Shown one piece after another: positions 41,873-50,946 of a stretch of DNA of 64,000 nt. The notes below the pieces were generated by a model. It did no database searches and was not told where the DNA came from. It was given only the letters and a program-made list of their open reading frames with translations. Position 1 is the first letter of the stretch. Each line of letters begins with the position of its first letter. Position numbers and translations under genes: made by a program. Source of the stretch: Glutamicibacter sp002979865 (lineage in GTDB: Bacteria > Actinomycetota > Actinomycetes > Actinomycetales > Micrococcaceae); the NCBI RefSeq assembly GCF_050030965.1, contig NZ_CP188297.1:1798001-1862000 (forward strand), in the 5' to 3' direction.

Positions 41873-42050
41873 GGGTTCTTCTCGACTAGTTCGTATTGGG
41901 TCTTGCCCGTTGGCGGCGACACTCGCCCCTTGTCCAGCAAGCTACCCGCAGGTGCCATCCAGCAGGCGCACAGCGAACGGCACGTGGCGGCGATAGAATT
42001 GCAAGGAGCCGCCGAGGTGTACCCGGCGGGCGGGAAGGCATAGCAAAGCA

Positions 42051-43937
42051 GTGGACCCAAGGATTTCATCGCGCAAGGACAGGCAGAACTTTCCTGCCGC
42101 TGCGCTGCCCTCGGGCCGCGGCCTGCCTGCCCTGAGGCAGATCCTCGGTTTCCTGCTGCGCGTGCTGAAGCTTGGGCACGTGCGCGTTTTCCGCTACCTG
42201 GCGGTGATCACCACCCTGCAGGCAGCTAATGGCTTGCTGGTCATCCCTGCGATCAAGTACCTCTTCGGCCTGGCGCTGGAAATCAGCAAGCTGAACAACG
42301 TCACCGACCGGACCTACACCGTGCTGCTGGCCCACCCGGTCTCGGTGCTGCTCCTGCTGGCCATCGCGGTGCTGGCACTGGGCGCGGTGAGCGTGCAGTT
42401 CGTGGCACTGATCGTGATGGTCAACCGCCAGCAATCCGGGAAGCCTCCCAACCTGCGGGCCGAGTGCCGCGAGACCGCCGCCTGCCTTGGCCGGATGCTG
42501 TCCTACCCCTCGCCGCTGATGATGGTGTACTTTTTCCTCGCCCTGCCGCTGGGCGGCTTGGGCCTGTCTTCGGTGCTGATCCAGGGTGTGGGGATCCCGC
42601 CCTTCGTGACCCGCGAGTACCTCAAGGCGCCGCTGAGCACGGGGATCTACCTGCTGATGATCGGGGCGATCATCTACGCCAACCTCCGCCTGGTGCTCAC
42701 CTTGCCGCTGCTGGCTGTCGGGCCGAAGCGGCCGCTGGCTGCCTTGGGCACCAGCCTGAAGGCCACGCACCGCAACAGCCTGCGCTACCTGCTGCTGATC
42801 GGGATCCCGCTGGGAGTCTGCGCCCTGTGCGCCTCACTGCTGGTCGAGGCGCTGGTATGGACCTCGGATCTGGCCGCCAGCCTGCTCGGCGTGCAGAACT
42901 CCGCGCTGGTGGCGACCCTGTGCATCGGCGTGGGACACACGCTCGGTTTCCTGCTGATCGGAGCCGCGACCGTGGTGGCGATCCAGGTTGTGGTGGCCCT
43001 GAGCCGCGAGTACCTGGCACTGCCCGTCACCCTGCAGGAGCGCTCGCAGCGGCATCGCAGCGCGCAGTCGCGCGCGCTGAAGGCCGCCGCCGGGACCGCG
43101 GCCGCGGCCTTGGTGCTTTCAGCGAGCTTTGCCGCATCCCCTGCCTTGGGGCAGACCGCAACGGGAGCCGGGGACGCGCAGATCCTGGCCCACCGCGGCT
43201 ACTCGGCGGGCGGGGTGGAAAACACCTTGGGAGCCCTGGAAGCCGCGGCAACGCATCAGGCCGACATCGTCGAGGCCGATTTCCAGGAAACCGCGGACGG
43301 GCATTTCGTAGCCAGCCACGATACCAACCTGCTGGTGGTCGCCGGGGTGAACCGGAACATCCACGAGATGACCCTGGCCGAAGTCCGGAAGGTCACCGTG
43401 CGCGAAGGCGGCTTCGCCGACCGCATCCCCACCATGCAGGAGTACCTGGAGCACGCCGATGAGCTGGGCATCCCGGTGCTCGTGGAGCTGAAGGTCACCG
43501 GCCACGAATCCAAGGGCTACCTGGAGCGCTTCCTGGCGCAGCTGGACGCGACCGGGAACACCACGCAGAACATCTACCATTCGCTCAGCCCCCGGGCAGT
43601 CAAGGAAATCAAGGCGCAGCGCCCCGAGCTGCGGGTCGGGCTGACCGTGGCCATGAGCGTGGGCGGGCTGCCGAAGGCGAACGCCGATTTCTACACCCTG
43701 GAGCAGGCCTCCTTCACCCGCGAATTCCTGGAGCAGGCCCACGCGCTGGACCGGGAGGTGTATGCCTGGACCGTTAATGACGAGTCCACCATCCGCGAGC
43801 TGCTGGGCATCGGCGTGGACGGCATCGTCACCGACAACGTGGAACTGGCCATCCGGGACCGCTACCTGGTGGCCAACAACCCCGCCGCGGAGTACCGGGT
43901 GGGTTCCGCGCTGGCGTACCTGGACATCTTCCGCTAG
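42051..43937 (+). CDS. Membrane glycerophosphodiester phosphodiesterase
   Basis: 628 residues from GTG 42051. Residues 30-345 form a membrane domain of about six to eight segments (glycerophosphoryl diester phosphodiesterase membrane domain). A further hydrophobic segment near 350-370 leads to the GDPD TIM barrel at 378-610. Catalytic and metal residues: ILAHRGYSAGGVENT (His, Arg, Glu-Asn), VEADFQETADGHFVASHD (Glu, Asp, second His) and VLVELK. It hydrolyses glycerophosphodiesters or lipoteichoic-acid-type polymers to glycerol-3-phosphate, with the barrel probably outside. Confidence 0.88.
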   Translation: MDPRISSRKDRQNFPAAALPSGRGLPALRQILGFLLRVLKLGHVRVFRYLAVITTLQAANGLLVIPAIKYLFGLALEISKLNNVTDRTYTVLLAHPVSVLLLLAIAVLALGAVSVQFVALIVMVNRQQSGKPPNLRAECRETAACLGRMLSYPSPLMMVYFFLALPLGGLGLSSVLIQGVGIPPFVTREYLKAPLSTGIYLLMIGAIIYANLRLVLTLPLLAVGPKRPLAALGTSLKATHRNSLRYLLLIGIPLGVCALCASLLVEALVWTSDLAASLLGVQNSALVATLCIGVGHTLGFLLIGAATVVAIQVVVALSREYLALPVTLQERSQRHRSAQSRALKAAAGTAAAALVLSASFAASPALGQTATGAGDAQILAHRGYSAGGVENTLGALEAAATHQADIVEADFQETADGHFVASHDTNLLVVAGVNRNIHEMTLAEVRKVTVREGGFADRIPTMQEYLEHADELGIPVLVELKVTGHESKGYLERFLAQLDATGNTTQNIYHSLSPRAVKEIKAQRPELRVGLTVAMSVGGLPKANADFYTLEQASFTREFLEQAHALDREVYAWTVNDESTIRELLGIGVDGIVTDNVELAIRDRYLVANNPAAEYRVGSALAYLDIFR

Positions 43938-43947
43938 ATTCCGGCGC

Positions 43948-45180
43948 TCAGGGCGTCTCCGGATAGGTACCATCGCCCAAATCCGGATTTGCCAGCGACT
44001 GCAGCGGATCATGCAAGAACACCCGACGCCCTTCATTGCGCAGCCGGCGCAGCCCTTCCAAGGTCATTCGCCGGGCCACATCGGTGAAGGAGAAGACCCG
44101 GGAAATATCCACGTGCACGTCTCCGTCGAAACGCGACTCGGACATGATATCGAGCAGTTCGGCAGCAGCGGTGAACTGCACGTTGCCCTGCAGCGAGAAG
44201 GTCTCGCGCGTGCCGCCGCGCTGCACGTCGATGACATCGAGCCGGCCATGGCTCGGGGCCAGCAGGTGCATGCCCATGTCCGTGGACAGCCGCTCGAAGG
44301 CCCGCCGCGCCCGCTGGCTGTTGCCGTGCGAATCCAGCCGCGGCGAGAACGCGCCGATGCCCACCTGGTCCGGCAGCACGCCCACCAGCCCGCCGGCCAC
44401 CCCGCTCTTGGCGGGGATCCCGACGCGGGTCAGCCAGTCGCCGGCCCCGTCGTACATTCCGGCCACCGCCATCACCGACATCACCTGGCGGGCCGTGGCC
44501 TCGTCCATGATCCGCTCGTGCGTGCACGGCTGCACCCCGCCATTGGCCAAGGTGGCGGCCATCGCCGACAGATCCGCCACGGTGACCAGGATGGAGCACT
44601 GGCGGGTGTAGCCGGTGACCACCTCATGCGGGTCATCGTCGATGATCCCGTGCTTGCGCAGCATGTGGGCCATGGACAGGTTGTGGTCCGCGGTGCCCAG
44701 CTCCGAGTTGAAGACCGCTTCGTCGATGCGCAGCCGGCGCCCGGCCAGTGCGGAGAACAAATCCAGTGCCCGGTCAACGCGCTGCTCGCCGGTGGCGTCG
44801 GCGCCGACCATCAGGCCGTGGGCGGCGATGGCCCCGGCATTGATCATCGGGTTCTTCGGCCGATTGGTGCCATCCTCCAGCGACAGCTCGTTGAAGGCCT
44901 CGCCCGAAGGCTCCACCCCGATATGTTCCAGCACATGCTCCAACCCGCGGTCCATGATGGCCGCTGCGTAGGCGAAGGGCTTGGAGATGGACTGGATGGT
45001 GAACTCGATCCCGGCATCCCCGGCGGTGTAGGTGCTGCCCATAGCGGTGGTCACGGCCAGGGCGAAGAAATCCGGATTGGCGTCGGCCAGCTCGGGAATG
45101 TAGCCGGCGCGCTGCCCGGAGGTGTCGTCGCGCAGCGCATCGAGCACTTCGTGGAGGTAATCGGGAATCGGATTCTTCAT
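43948..45180 (-). CDS. glsA: Glutaminase with C-terminal STAS-like domain
   Basis: 410 residues from ATG 45180. Serine-dependent glutaminase domain at 20-305: FTIQSISKPF contains the S-x-x-K catalytic pair, NPMINAGAI follows, then HGLMVGA and CSILVTVADLSAMAATLANGG. Residues 315-400 resemble a STAS domain (SLQGNVQFTAAAELLDIM, VHVDISRVFSFTDVARR). L-glutamine gives glutamate and ammonia. The STAS fusion occurs in longer actinobacterial glutaminases and may be regulatory. Convergent with the GDPD gene, only ten bases apart. Confidence 0.9.
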   Translation of the reverse strand: MKNPIPDYLHEVLDALRDDTSGQRAGYIPELADANPDFFALAVTTAMGSTYTAGDAGIEFTIQSISKPFAYAAAIMDRGLEHVLEHIGVEPSGEAFNELSLEDGTNRPKNPMINAGAIAAHGLMVGADATGEQRVDRALDLFSALAGRRLRIDEAVFNSELGTADHNLSMAHMLRKHGIIDDDPHEVVTGYTRQCSILVTVADLSAMAATLANGGVQPCTHERIMDEATARQVMSVMAVAGMYDGAGDWLTRVGIPAKSGVAGGLVGVLPDQVGIGAFSPRLDSHGNSQRARRAFERLSTDMGMHLLAPSHGRLDVIDVQRGGTRETFSLQGNVQFTAAAELLDIMSESRFDGDVHVDISRVFSFTDVARRMTLEGLRRLRNEGRRVFLHDPLQSLANPDLGDGTYPETP

Positions 45181-45406
45181 GGTGCCATTTCCTCTTGGAT
45201 CTCGGGTGGATTCTGCCATTGTTCCGGTTACGGCCCACCCTATCGGCAAGAGCGCCCTATGCCGTGTACCCATGCTTACGGCCGGTCAGAAAGTGCCTGC
45301 AGAAGTTGCTGGAATTCTGGGACGTTCAGCCGCGCAGGGCTTTGCCGTGCGGCGACTTCTATGGGGACAGAAAGCTGGCCCCGATCATAAGGAGAGAGAT
45401 CATGAA

Positions 45407-45622
45407 ATGCAGGCTGATCATGCGTGCAATTTCGGATTCATCCAGCCTTGTGGCGGATTTGCCGATGCCTTCGCGCATTGCAGTGCAATTCAGAGCTGCG
45501 GATTCATGAGCGTCGAAGAAGGCCAATCAGTCGAATACAAGATTGAAGCGGGACCGCCGAAGGATGCCGTGATGGGCGATGAGGATCTGGCCGGCAACCA
45601 CTCGCTGCTGAGGCTGCTCTGA
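45407..45622 (+). pseudogene. Cold-shock-protein-like remnant, N-terminus lost, four cysteines
   Basis: 71 codons from ATG 45407, after AAGGAGAGAGATCATGAA. The frame reads NFGFIQP, CGG-FADAFAH, CSAIQSCGF and EEGQSVEYKIEAGP. This follows a cold-shock domain from RNP1 (GFGFI) through RNP2 (VFAH-x-S) to the last strand. The first strand (GTVKWFNAEK) is missing, and after EAGP the usual KGPQATNV end is replaced by unrelated residues, as after a frameshift. Cys7, Cys15, Cys25 and Cys31 replace usual residues; two are aromatic or serine positions. Most likely a decaying csp gene; a small cysteine-rich protein made from it is a weaker option. Confidence 0.6.
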
Positions 45623-45813
45623 TTTGGATTTCACTGCCACTATCGCGCCTGGAGCCGCGGACAGGATGGCTGCTGCAGGACACTGTTGTCCTCTTGGGAT
45701 TGCCGCATTCTCGCCTGTCGATAATGCGTATAGGCCCAGCCGCGTGGCACCGGGGAAACTGGCAGTAGGCCCTGTTTCTGCAGGGATGTGCTGCTTACCG
45801 AAAGGACGTCATC

Positions 45814-46134
45814 GTGTACTTTATTGTCGTTAAATTCAAAGTCAAGCCGGATTGCTCAGACCGCTGGCCGGATCTGGTGCGCAGTTTCACCGAGTCAACC
45901 CGTGCGGAACCAGGCAACCTTTGGTTTGATTGGTCGCGCAGCCTTGAAGACCCCAACGAATTCGTTCTGGTTGAAGCCTTCCAGGACGACGCAGCTGGAG
46001 ACCACGTGGGCAGCGACCACTTCAAGCAGGCCATGATCGACATGGCGCCGGCCCTGGTTGAAACTCCGCGCATTGTCAGCCGGCAGATCGAAGGCGATAC
46101 CTGGGACCGCATGGGCGAATTGGAAATCAGCTAG
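45814..46134 (+). CDS. Putative quinol monooxygenase (ABM family)
   Basis: 106 residues from GTG 45814, after GAAAGGACGTCATC. A single ABM domain: FIVVKFKVKPDCSDRW, EPGNLWFDWSRSLEDPNEFVLVEAFQDDAAGDHV (the E-P-G-x and E-x-(F/W)-x-D pattern), then HFKQAM. It resembles YgiN/LsrG-type enzymes. Lies 12 bases before the IclR gene and may share its transcript. The substrate is unknown. Confidence 0.75.
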   Translation: MYFIVVKFKVKPDCSDRWPDLVRSFTESTRAEPGNLWFDWSRSLEDPNEFVLVEAFQDDAAGDHVGSDHFKQAMIDMAPALVETPRIVSRQIEGDTWDRMGELEIS

Positions 46135-46145
46135 CAACTTTTGCG

Positions 46146-47030
46146 ATGAACCCTGAAATTGCTGGGGCAAGGCCAGCGGCAGCTGCGACTCATATTGAAG
46201 TTCCCAGCTCACCTCGACAAGATGGGGTTATGGGATATAACGATTCACTAGCTGGCCTTGCTTCAGTTCAAAAAGCATTCGCCTTGCTGGACGTGGTGGC
46301 CGCGCATAACCGGGGTATGGCTGCCAAGGAGATCGCTGCAGAACTGCAGATGCCCTTGCCTACCGTTTATCGCCTGCTCAAGACCTTGACCCTGTCGGGC
46401 CACCTGGTCCACCTGCGCGATGAAGGGCTCTATGCCCTGGGCTACAAGCTTCACGCCCTGGATAACTCGCTGCGCCGGCAGGTAGGCACCCCGCCTTCGG
46501 TGGCGCGCTTGATCCGCGAATTGCATGTGCGGGCCGATGCCGCCGCCTACTACGCAGTGCACCGCGGAGAAGATATCGTGGTCGCCCACGTCGTTGAGTC
46601 GCCACTGCGCCCGCGCATCACCCCCATGGGCTTCGGGTTCAACAATGGTGCCCATGCCACCGCCTTCGGCAAAGTGCTGTTGGCGGCCATGGATGCCGAA
46701 CGCTGCCACGCCTACCTGGACAAGCACGGCATGCCCGGGATGACCTCCGCGACCATCTGCGATCCGCAGGTCTTTGCCGCAGAACTGGACGCCGTACGCG
46801 AGACCGGCATTGCCATCGAACGCGAAGAATTCATCCGAGGCGCCTCCTGCATGGCCGCCCCGGTAACCACGGGCGCCGGGCAAGTCATCGGATCGGTGGC
46901 AGTTTCCATGGACCCGGCCGAATTCCAGACCCGCCACCGAGACGTCTCCGTCCTGCTGCGCGATGTGGCTTCGCGGGTGAGCCGCGCGCTGCGGGGCACC
47001 TCGATGCTAGGCGCAGCTTGCGCCGACTAA
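46146..47030 (+). CDS. IclR family transcriptional regulator
   Basis: 294 residues from ATG 46146; ATG 46230 would start at the domain and is also possible. Helix-turn-helix 42-90: VQKAFALLDVVAAHN, AAKEIAAELQMPLPTVYRLLKTL. Effector domain 110-280: HATAFGKVLLAAM near 173 and an IAIEREEFIRGASCMAAPV block near 220 typical of IclR. Convergent with the GMC oxidoreductase gene, so its targets could be the monooxygenase upstream or the oxidoreductase pair; no operator identified. Confidence 0.85.
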   Translation: MNPEIAGARPAAAATHIEVPSSPRQDGVMGYNDSLAGLASVQKAFALLDVVAAHNRGMAAKEIAAELQMPLPTVYRLLKTLTLSGHLVHLRDEGLYALGYKLHALDNSLRRQVGTPPSVARLIRELHVRADAAAYYAVHRGEDIVVAHVVESPLRPRITPMGFGFNNGAHATAFGKVLLAAMDAERCHAYLDKHGMPGMTSATICDPQVFAAELDAVRETGIAIEREEFIRGASCMAAPVTTGAGQVIGSVAVSMDPAEFQTRHRDVSVLLRDVASRVSRALRGTSMLGAACAD

Positions 47031-47047
47031 CGAGGTGCCCGGACAGC

Positions 47048-48634
47048 CTACAACTTGGCCTGGGCCATTTGCTCGACGATGTACTCGGCCTGGCGGATGG
47101 CCAGCGCCACGATGGTCAAGGTCGGGTTGGCCGCGGCTCCAGTGGTGAATTGCGAGCCATCGGAGATGAACAGATTCGCAACATCATGGGCCTGGCCGAA
47201 AGCGTTGACCACCCCGTCTTCAGGACGCTGGCTCATTCGCGCCGTACCGAGATTATGCGTCGACGGGTACGGGGGAGTGTGGTGCGTGGACCGCGCGCCC
47301 ACTGCCTCGAAGAGCAGCGAACCCTGCTGGTAGCCGTGCGTTCGCATGGCGAGGTCATTGGAGTGGTCGTCAAAATGGACATTCGGCACCGGCAGGCCCA
47401 AGCGGTCGCTCACCGTGTTGTTCAGCGTGATTCGATTGCTTTCCTGCGGCATATCCTCACCGGTAATCCACATGCCCGCAGTGTTCAAGTAGTCGTCCAG
47501 CAGCGTAGTGAATTCCGGTCCCCAGCCGCCGGGCTCCACGAAGCTGGCGAGGAACGCCGGCCCCAACGCGATGGTTTCCATGTAATAGCCACCGCAGAAT
47601 CCGCGATCCGGATCATGGCGGGATTCGTCGGCAATCAGCCCGGCCATCGTCTCGCCCCGGTGCATGTTCACCGGCTGGTCGAACTTGGCATAGACGCTGC
47701 CGGTGGTGTGGCGCATGTAGTTGCGGCCCAGCTGGCCCGAGGAGTTCGCCAATCCATCGGGGAACAGCGGCGAAGCTGACAGCATCAGCAAGCGAGGGGT
47801 TTCAATGGCGTTGCCGGCCACCGCCACGATGCGTGCTTTTTGGCGCTGCGGGTTCCCTTCGGAATCTATGTAGATGACTCCGTCCACCTTGCCGGCAGCA
47901 GTATGGGTAACTTGAACAGCATGCGATTCGGGACGCAAATCCAGCAGGCCGGTGCGCAGCGACTTCGGGATTTCCGAGACCATTGTGGACCATTTGGATT
48001 TGTTCTTGTCGCCCTGGAAGTTGAACCCATCCTGGATGGATGCTGGGCGGCCGTCGTAGGGTTCGGCATTGGTTGCGTAGGGCCCGGTGGCATACTGGCG
48101 GTAGCCCAGGCGCTGGGCTCCATTGGCAAAAACCTTGTAGTTGTTGTTGGCCGGCAGCGCGGGACGCCCGTGGCGGTGGGTGCTGCCCATCTTCTGCTCG
48201 GCACGGTCGTAGTACGGTGCCAAATCGTCCAGGGTGATGGGCCAGTCCAGCAGGTTGGCCCCGTCGACCCGGCCGTAGGTGCTGCGCGCCTTGAACTCAT
48301 GTGCCTTGAATCGCGGGGTGGCCCCGGACCAGTGGGTGGTGGTGCCTCCGACCGCCTTGACGATCCAGGCCGGCAGATTGGGGAAGTCGCGGGCCACGCG
48401 CCATGACCCCGAGGTGGTCCGCGGATCCAGCCAAGCCATCTGGTTGAAGGCGGCCCATTCGTCCTGGTGGTAGTCCTCATTCTTCAGATACGGGCCAGCC
48501 TCCAGCATGACCACCTTGACTCCCTTGGAAACCAGCTCATGGGCCAAAGTTCCGCCGCCGGCACCGGAGCCGATGACGACAACTACCGAGTCGTCGTCAT
48601 GGTCGTGCACTGCCGATTGCTCTTCGGTGCTCAT
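47048..48634 (-). CDS. GMC family oxidoreductase (gluconate 2-dehydrogenase large-subunit-like)
   Basis: 528 residues. FAD motif VIGSGAGGGTLAHELVSKGVKVVMLEAGP at 20-48, VGGTTTHWSGATPRF near 95 and the C-terminal GMC block STHNLGTARM, FISDGSQFTTGAAANPTLTIVALA with the conserved Asn. It oxidises an alcohol or sugar acid using FAD. There is no Tat or Sec signal and no cytochrome c gene beside it, unlike the periplasmic three-subunit gluconate dehydrogenases. Its start overlaps the small-subunit stop by ATGA. Confidence 0.85.
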   Translation of the reverse strand: MSTEEQSAVHDHDDDSVVVVIGSGAGGGTLAHELVSKGVKVVMLEAGPYLKNEDYHQDEWAAFNQMAWLDPRTTSGSWRVARDFPNLPAWIVKAVGGTTTHWSGATPRFKAHEFKARSTYGRVDGANLLDWPITLDDLAPYYDRAEQKMGSTHRHGRPALPANNNYKVFANGAQRLGYRQYATGPYATNAEPYDGRPASIQDGFNFQGDKNKSKWSTMVSEIPKSLRTGLLDLRPESHAVQVTHTAAGKVDGVIYIDSEGNPQRQKARIVAVAGNAIETPRLLMLSASPLFPDGLANSSGQLGRNYMRHTTGSVYAKFDQPVNMHRGETMAGLIADESRHDPDRGFCGGYYMETIALGPAFLASFVEPGGWGPEFTTLLDDYLNTAGMWITGEDMPQESNRITLNNTVSDRLGLPVPNVHFDDHSNDLAMRTHGYQQGSLLFEAVGARSTHHTPPYPSTHNLGTARMSQRPEDGVVNAFGQAHDVANLFISDGSQFTTGAAANPTLTIVALAIRQAEYIVEQMAQAKL

Positions 48635-49218
48635 CGGGTTGTCCCTTCCTCGAGGATTCCTGAATCACCCAGGACGTTGTCCACGGGTTTGCTGCTGGTT
48701 TCTGGGGCGTAGGCTTTCACGGCGTAGGGAAGCGGGCCCTGGTCTTGTACGGGCTCTCCGCTTTCCTCGATGCGCGGTTCGGGCAACCAATTCAGATCAT
48801 TGAAACCGCGGTTCACGTAGCCGCCCTTGGAGAAGGATTCGCCTTCGTAGCCCAGGGCCTGATGCACTTCGGGGTCATCGTAGAAATTGAGGACTACGGT
48901 GCGGCGGATGAAGGCGAAGAACTCCAGATCCGCGATGCGCTTGAGCACCGCCAGTGCACGGTCATCGGGAAGATCCAGGAAATGCTCTTCGCTGAGCGTA
49001 TCCAGGGTCATCAAGCCCTGGGCCAAAGCCATGCGGAACCAGCTGGATTCGGCTGAAGCCTCGATGATTTTCTCTGTCATGCGCTCGTAGGGCCCATCCG
49101 GGAACTGCGGGTGCGGAAACGAAACTCGAATGATCCGGGTCAAGATCCGCCGAGCCTCATCCGAGAGCTCCAGGGCGTTGAGAGATGAATATTTTGCTGG
49201 GAACACCATTGTTGTCAC
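48631..49218 (-). CDS. Gluconate 2-dehydrogenase subunit 3 family protein
   Basis: 195 residues. Helical core typical of the family: LSDEARRILTRIIRVSFPHPQFPDGPYERMTEKI near 18-50, and VLKRIADLEFFAFIRRTVVLNFYDDPEVHQALGYEGESFSKGGYVNRGF, whose YDDP and GYEG-x-S-x-x-GG-Y are characteristic. It is the partner of the GMC flavoprotein. The family member usually carries a Tat signal; none is visible here, which suggests a cytoplasmic complex. First gene of the two-gene unit. Confidence 0.82.
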   Translation of the reverse strand: MTTMVFPAKYSSLNALELSDEARRILTRIIRVSFPHPQFPDGPYERMTEKIIEASAESSWFRMALAQGLMTLDTLSEEHFLDLPDDRALAVLKRIADLEFFAFIRRTVVLNFYDDPEVHQALGYEGESFSKGGYVNRGFNDLNWLPEPRIEESGEPVQDQGPLPYAVKAYAPETSSKPVDNVLGDSGILEEGTTR

Positions 49219-49496
49219 CTCGATTATTAGACGGTTAGGTCAGTTCCTGCGCTGATTCTGCAGAGAAACCGGCAGTGAAGCCTTACTTGGATTATGTAGT
49301 GCACGTCACAGTCCTGCCAGCGTCGTTATCGGCTGGTGAGAATGGCCCGGCAACTCGCTCGGCGCCACGTTGCGGGCATTATCGCTCTGCGAGAACGAAG
49401 CTATCCCCGGAGCGAGCGCGGGCCCCAAGCTGGGCAGACTCGACGGGCCAAGGGGCCGCTTCAAAGTCCGAGCAGCATCTAACAGGAGGAATCACC

Positions 49497-50285
49497 ATGG
49501 CAGGATCCACCGCAGGGGTCGCACTCATCACCGGCGCAGGACGAGGGATTGGAAGGGCCATCGCCGAGCGCCTGGCTGATGATGGGCAGGACATCATCGT
49601 TGCCGATGTCCCGGGAGCCCAGGAGAACGTGGATGAGGTCATCGCCGCCGTTCAGCAGCGCGGGCGCCGTGCGGTCGGGGTAGCCGGAGACGTGTCGAAC
49701 CCCGAAGACGTGGAACGGATGATCAAGGAGGGTACCGAAGCCTTGGGCGACCTGACGGTGTTCGTGGCCAACGCCGGCATTGCGCAGGTTGACGAGATCC
49801 TGGACGTGAAACCCGAGGCGTTGGACCGCATGCTCGACGTGAACATCAAAGGCGTCTTCTATTCCTACCAGCTGGCGGCCAAGCGCTTCATTGAGCAGGG
49901 CAGCGGCGGGAAAATCATTGGCGCGGCATCCATCGTTGCTTTCCGTCCGTTTCCCATCCTCGCCTCGTATTCGGCCACCAAATGGGCGGTGCGAGGACTG
50001 ACCCAAGCGGCCGCCATGGAGTTCGCCAAACACAACATCACCGTCAATTCCTATGCGCCGGGCGTGGTGGGAACCGCGATGTGGGATTTGATTGACGAGC
50101 GGCTCACGGCGCGTGAAGGAACCCCGAGGGGCAGTGCCCTGCAGGCGCAGGTGGACAACATTCTGGCTGGCCGTGTTTCCGAGCCGGAGGACGTCGCCAA
50201 GCTGGTGAGTTATTTGGCAGGGCCGGACTCGGACCACATGACTGGCCAGACTGTCTTGATCGATGGCGGCATCAACTTCTCCTGA
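49497..50285 (+). CDS. SDR family oxidoreductase (acetoin/diacetyl-reductase-like)
   Basis: 262 residues from ATG 49497, after AGGAGGAATCACC. Cofactor motif TGAGRGIGRAIAE at 12-24, NAG-I at 92-95, catalytic YSATK at 161-165 and a C-terminal MTGQTVLIDGG. The segment YSYQLAAKRFIEQGSGGKIIGAAS and DSDHMTGQ are as in (S)-acetoin-forming diacetyl reductases. Assignment of substrate is tentative, as the SDR family is very broad. Divergent from the GMC pair; strong terminator follows. Confidence 0.78.
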   Translation: MAGSTAGVALITGAGRGIGRAIAERLADDGQDIIVADVPGAQENVDEVIAAVQQRGRRAVGVAGDVSNPEDVERMIKEGTEALGDLTVFVANAGIAQVDEILDVKPEALDRMLDVNIKGVFYSYQLAAKRFIEQGSGGKIIGAASIVAFRPFPILASYSATKWAVRGLTQAAAMEFAKHNITVNSYAPGVVGTAMWDLIDERLTAREGTPRGSALQAQVDNILAGRVSEPEDVAKLVSYLAGPDSDHMTGQTVLIDGGINFS

Positions 50286-50300
50286 CGCATGGGCATTGAC

Positions 50301-50340
50301 GAGGTTCGCCATGGAGCACTGTAGCTCCGCGGCGAACCTC
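50301..50340 (+). terminator. Terminator after the SDR gene
   Basis: GAGGTTCGCC (50301-50310) pairs with GGCGAACCTC (50331-50340), with an inner GGAGC/GCTCC stem, followed by TTCG. Confidence 0.75.
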
Positions 50341-50353
50341 TTCGCTGTTGGGT

Positions 50354-50374
50354 GAGCCGGCAAACGGCCGGCTC
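50354..50374 (-). terminator. Second hairpin
   Basis: GAGCCGG, 7-base loop, CCGGCTC. It could have ended the decayed minus-strand gene. Confidence 0.35.
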
Positions 50375-50946
50375 AGTGCCCACCGCCCAGGCATTTGCGC
50401 ATCTTCAAGCAAGCGGTAGTCAGCCCTTCGACGTCCGCATTCTTGAGATCCGTGCCTGACGATGACGAAATTCTGCGGGTCTTCGGCCTAGTTGAACTGC
50501 GTGTCCAGGTCGTTGGAAGAAGCTAAGAGCAATACGCCAGTGAGCCACGCCCGTCAGGAACCGCCGAAGACGGTAGCGCCCGGAAATAGAGCTTCTCCTT
50601 CTTGGGCGCCATGCGCCGGACCAGCGTATTTCGCGGACTTAAAAGAAGCCAATGGATCTGAACCGAAGATACAGGTTTGTTGAATCTCCGGCATAGCCGA
50701 TCAGCTCGCCTGCCGGTAATCTTGTGAAATCTCTATGCAAGAGCAGGGGATTGGGCAAACAATTGTACGGTTCAACCAATTTGGCGCGCAACATGCCTGA
50801 TAATTGATGGAACACAGCAGGCCGGAGGAAGATACTCCGGTCGGAAGGGAATGATGGACGCTTCAGGCGACAGTAGATCTCATAGTTCCAACCCTCTGCC
50901 CGGAAGGCATGCCGGCCAGGCTCCGCAGGTCAGGGGGTGCATGTAA

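Larger units (their letters stand above)
50286..50946. other. Intergenic region, 661 bases, with a decayed minus-strand reading frame
   Basis: Holds the terminator at 50301-50340 and a second hairpin at 50354-50374. Between about 50370 and 50620 the minus strand shows protein-like pieces in different frames (MAPKKEKLYFRALP; ASSNDLDTQFN, stop, AEDPQNFVIV; TDLKNADVEGLTTACLKMRK), which suggests a frameshifted relic that I cannot name. Bases 50760-50946 are the leader of the CorC pair, with a small CCGGAG/CTCCGG hairpin at 50822-50840. Confidence 0.4.
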
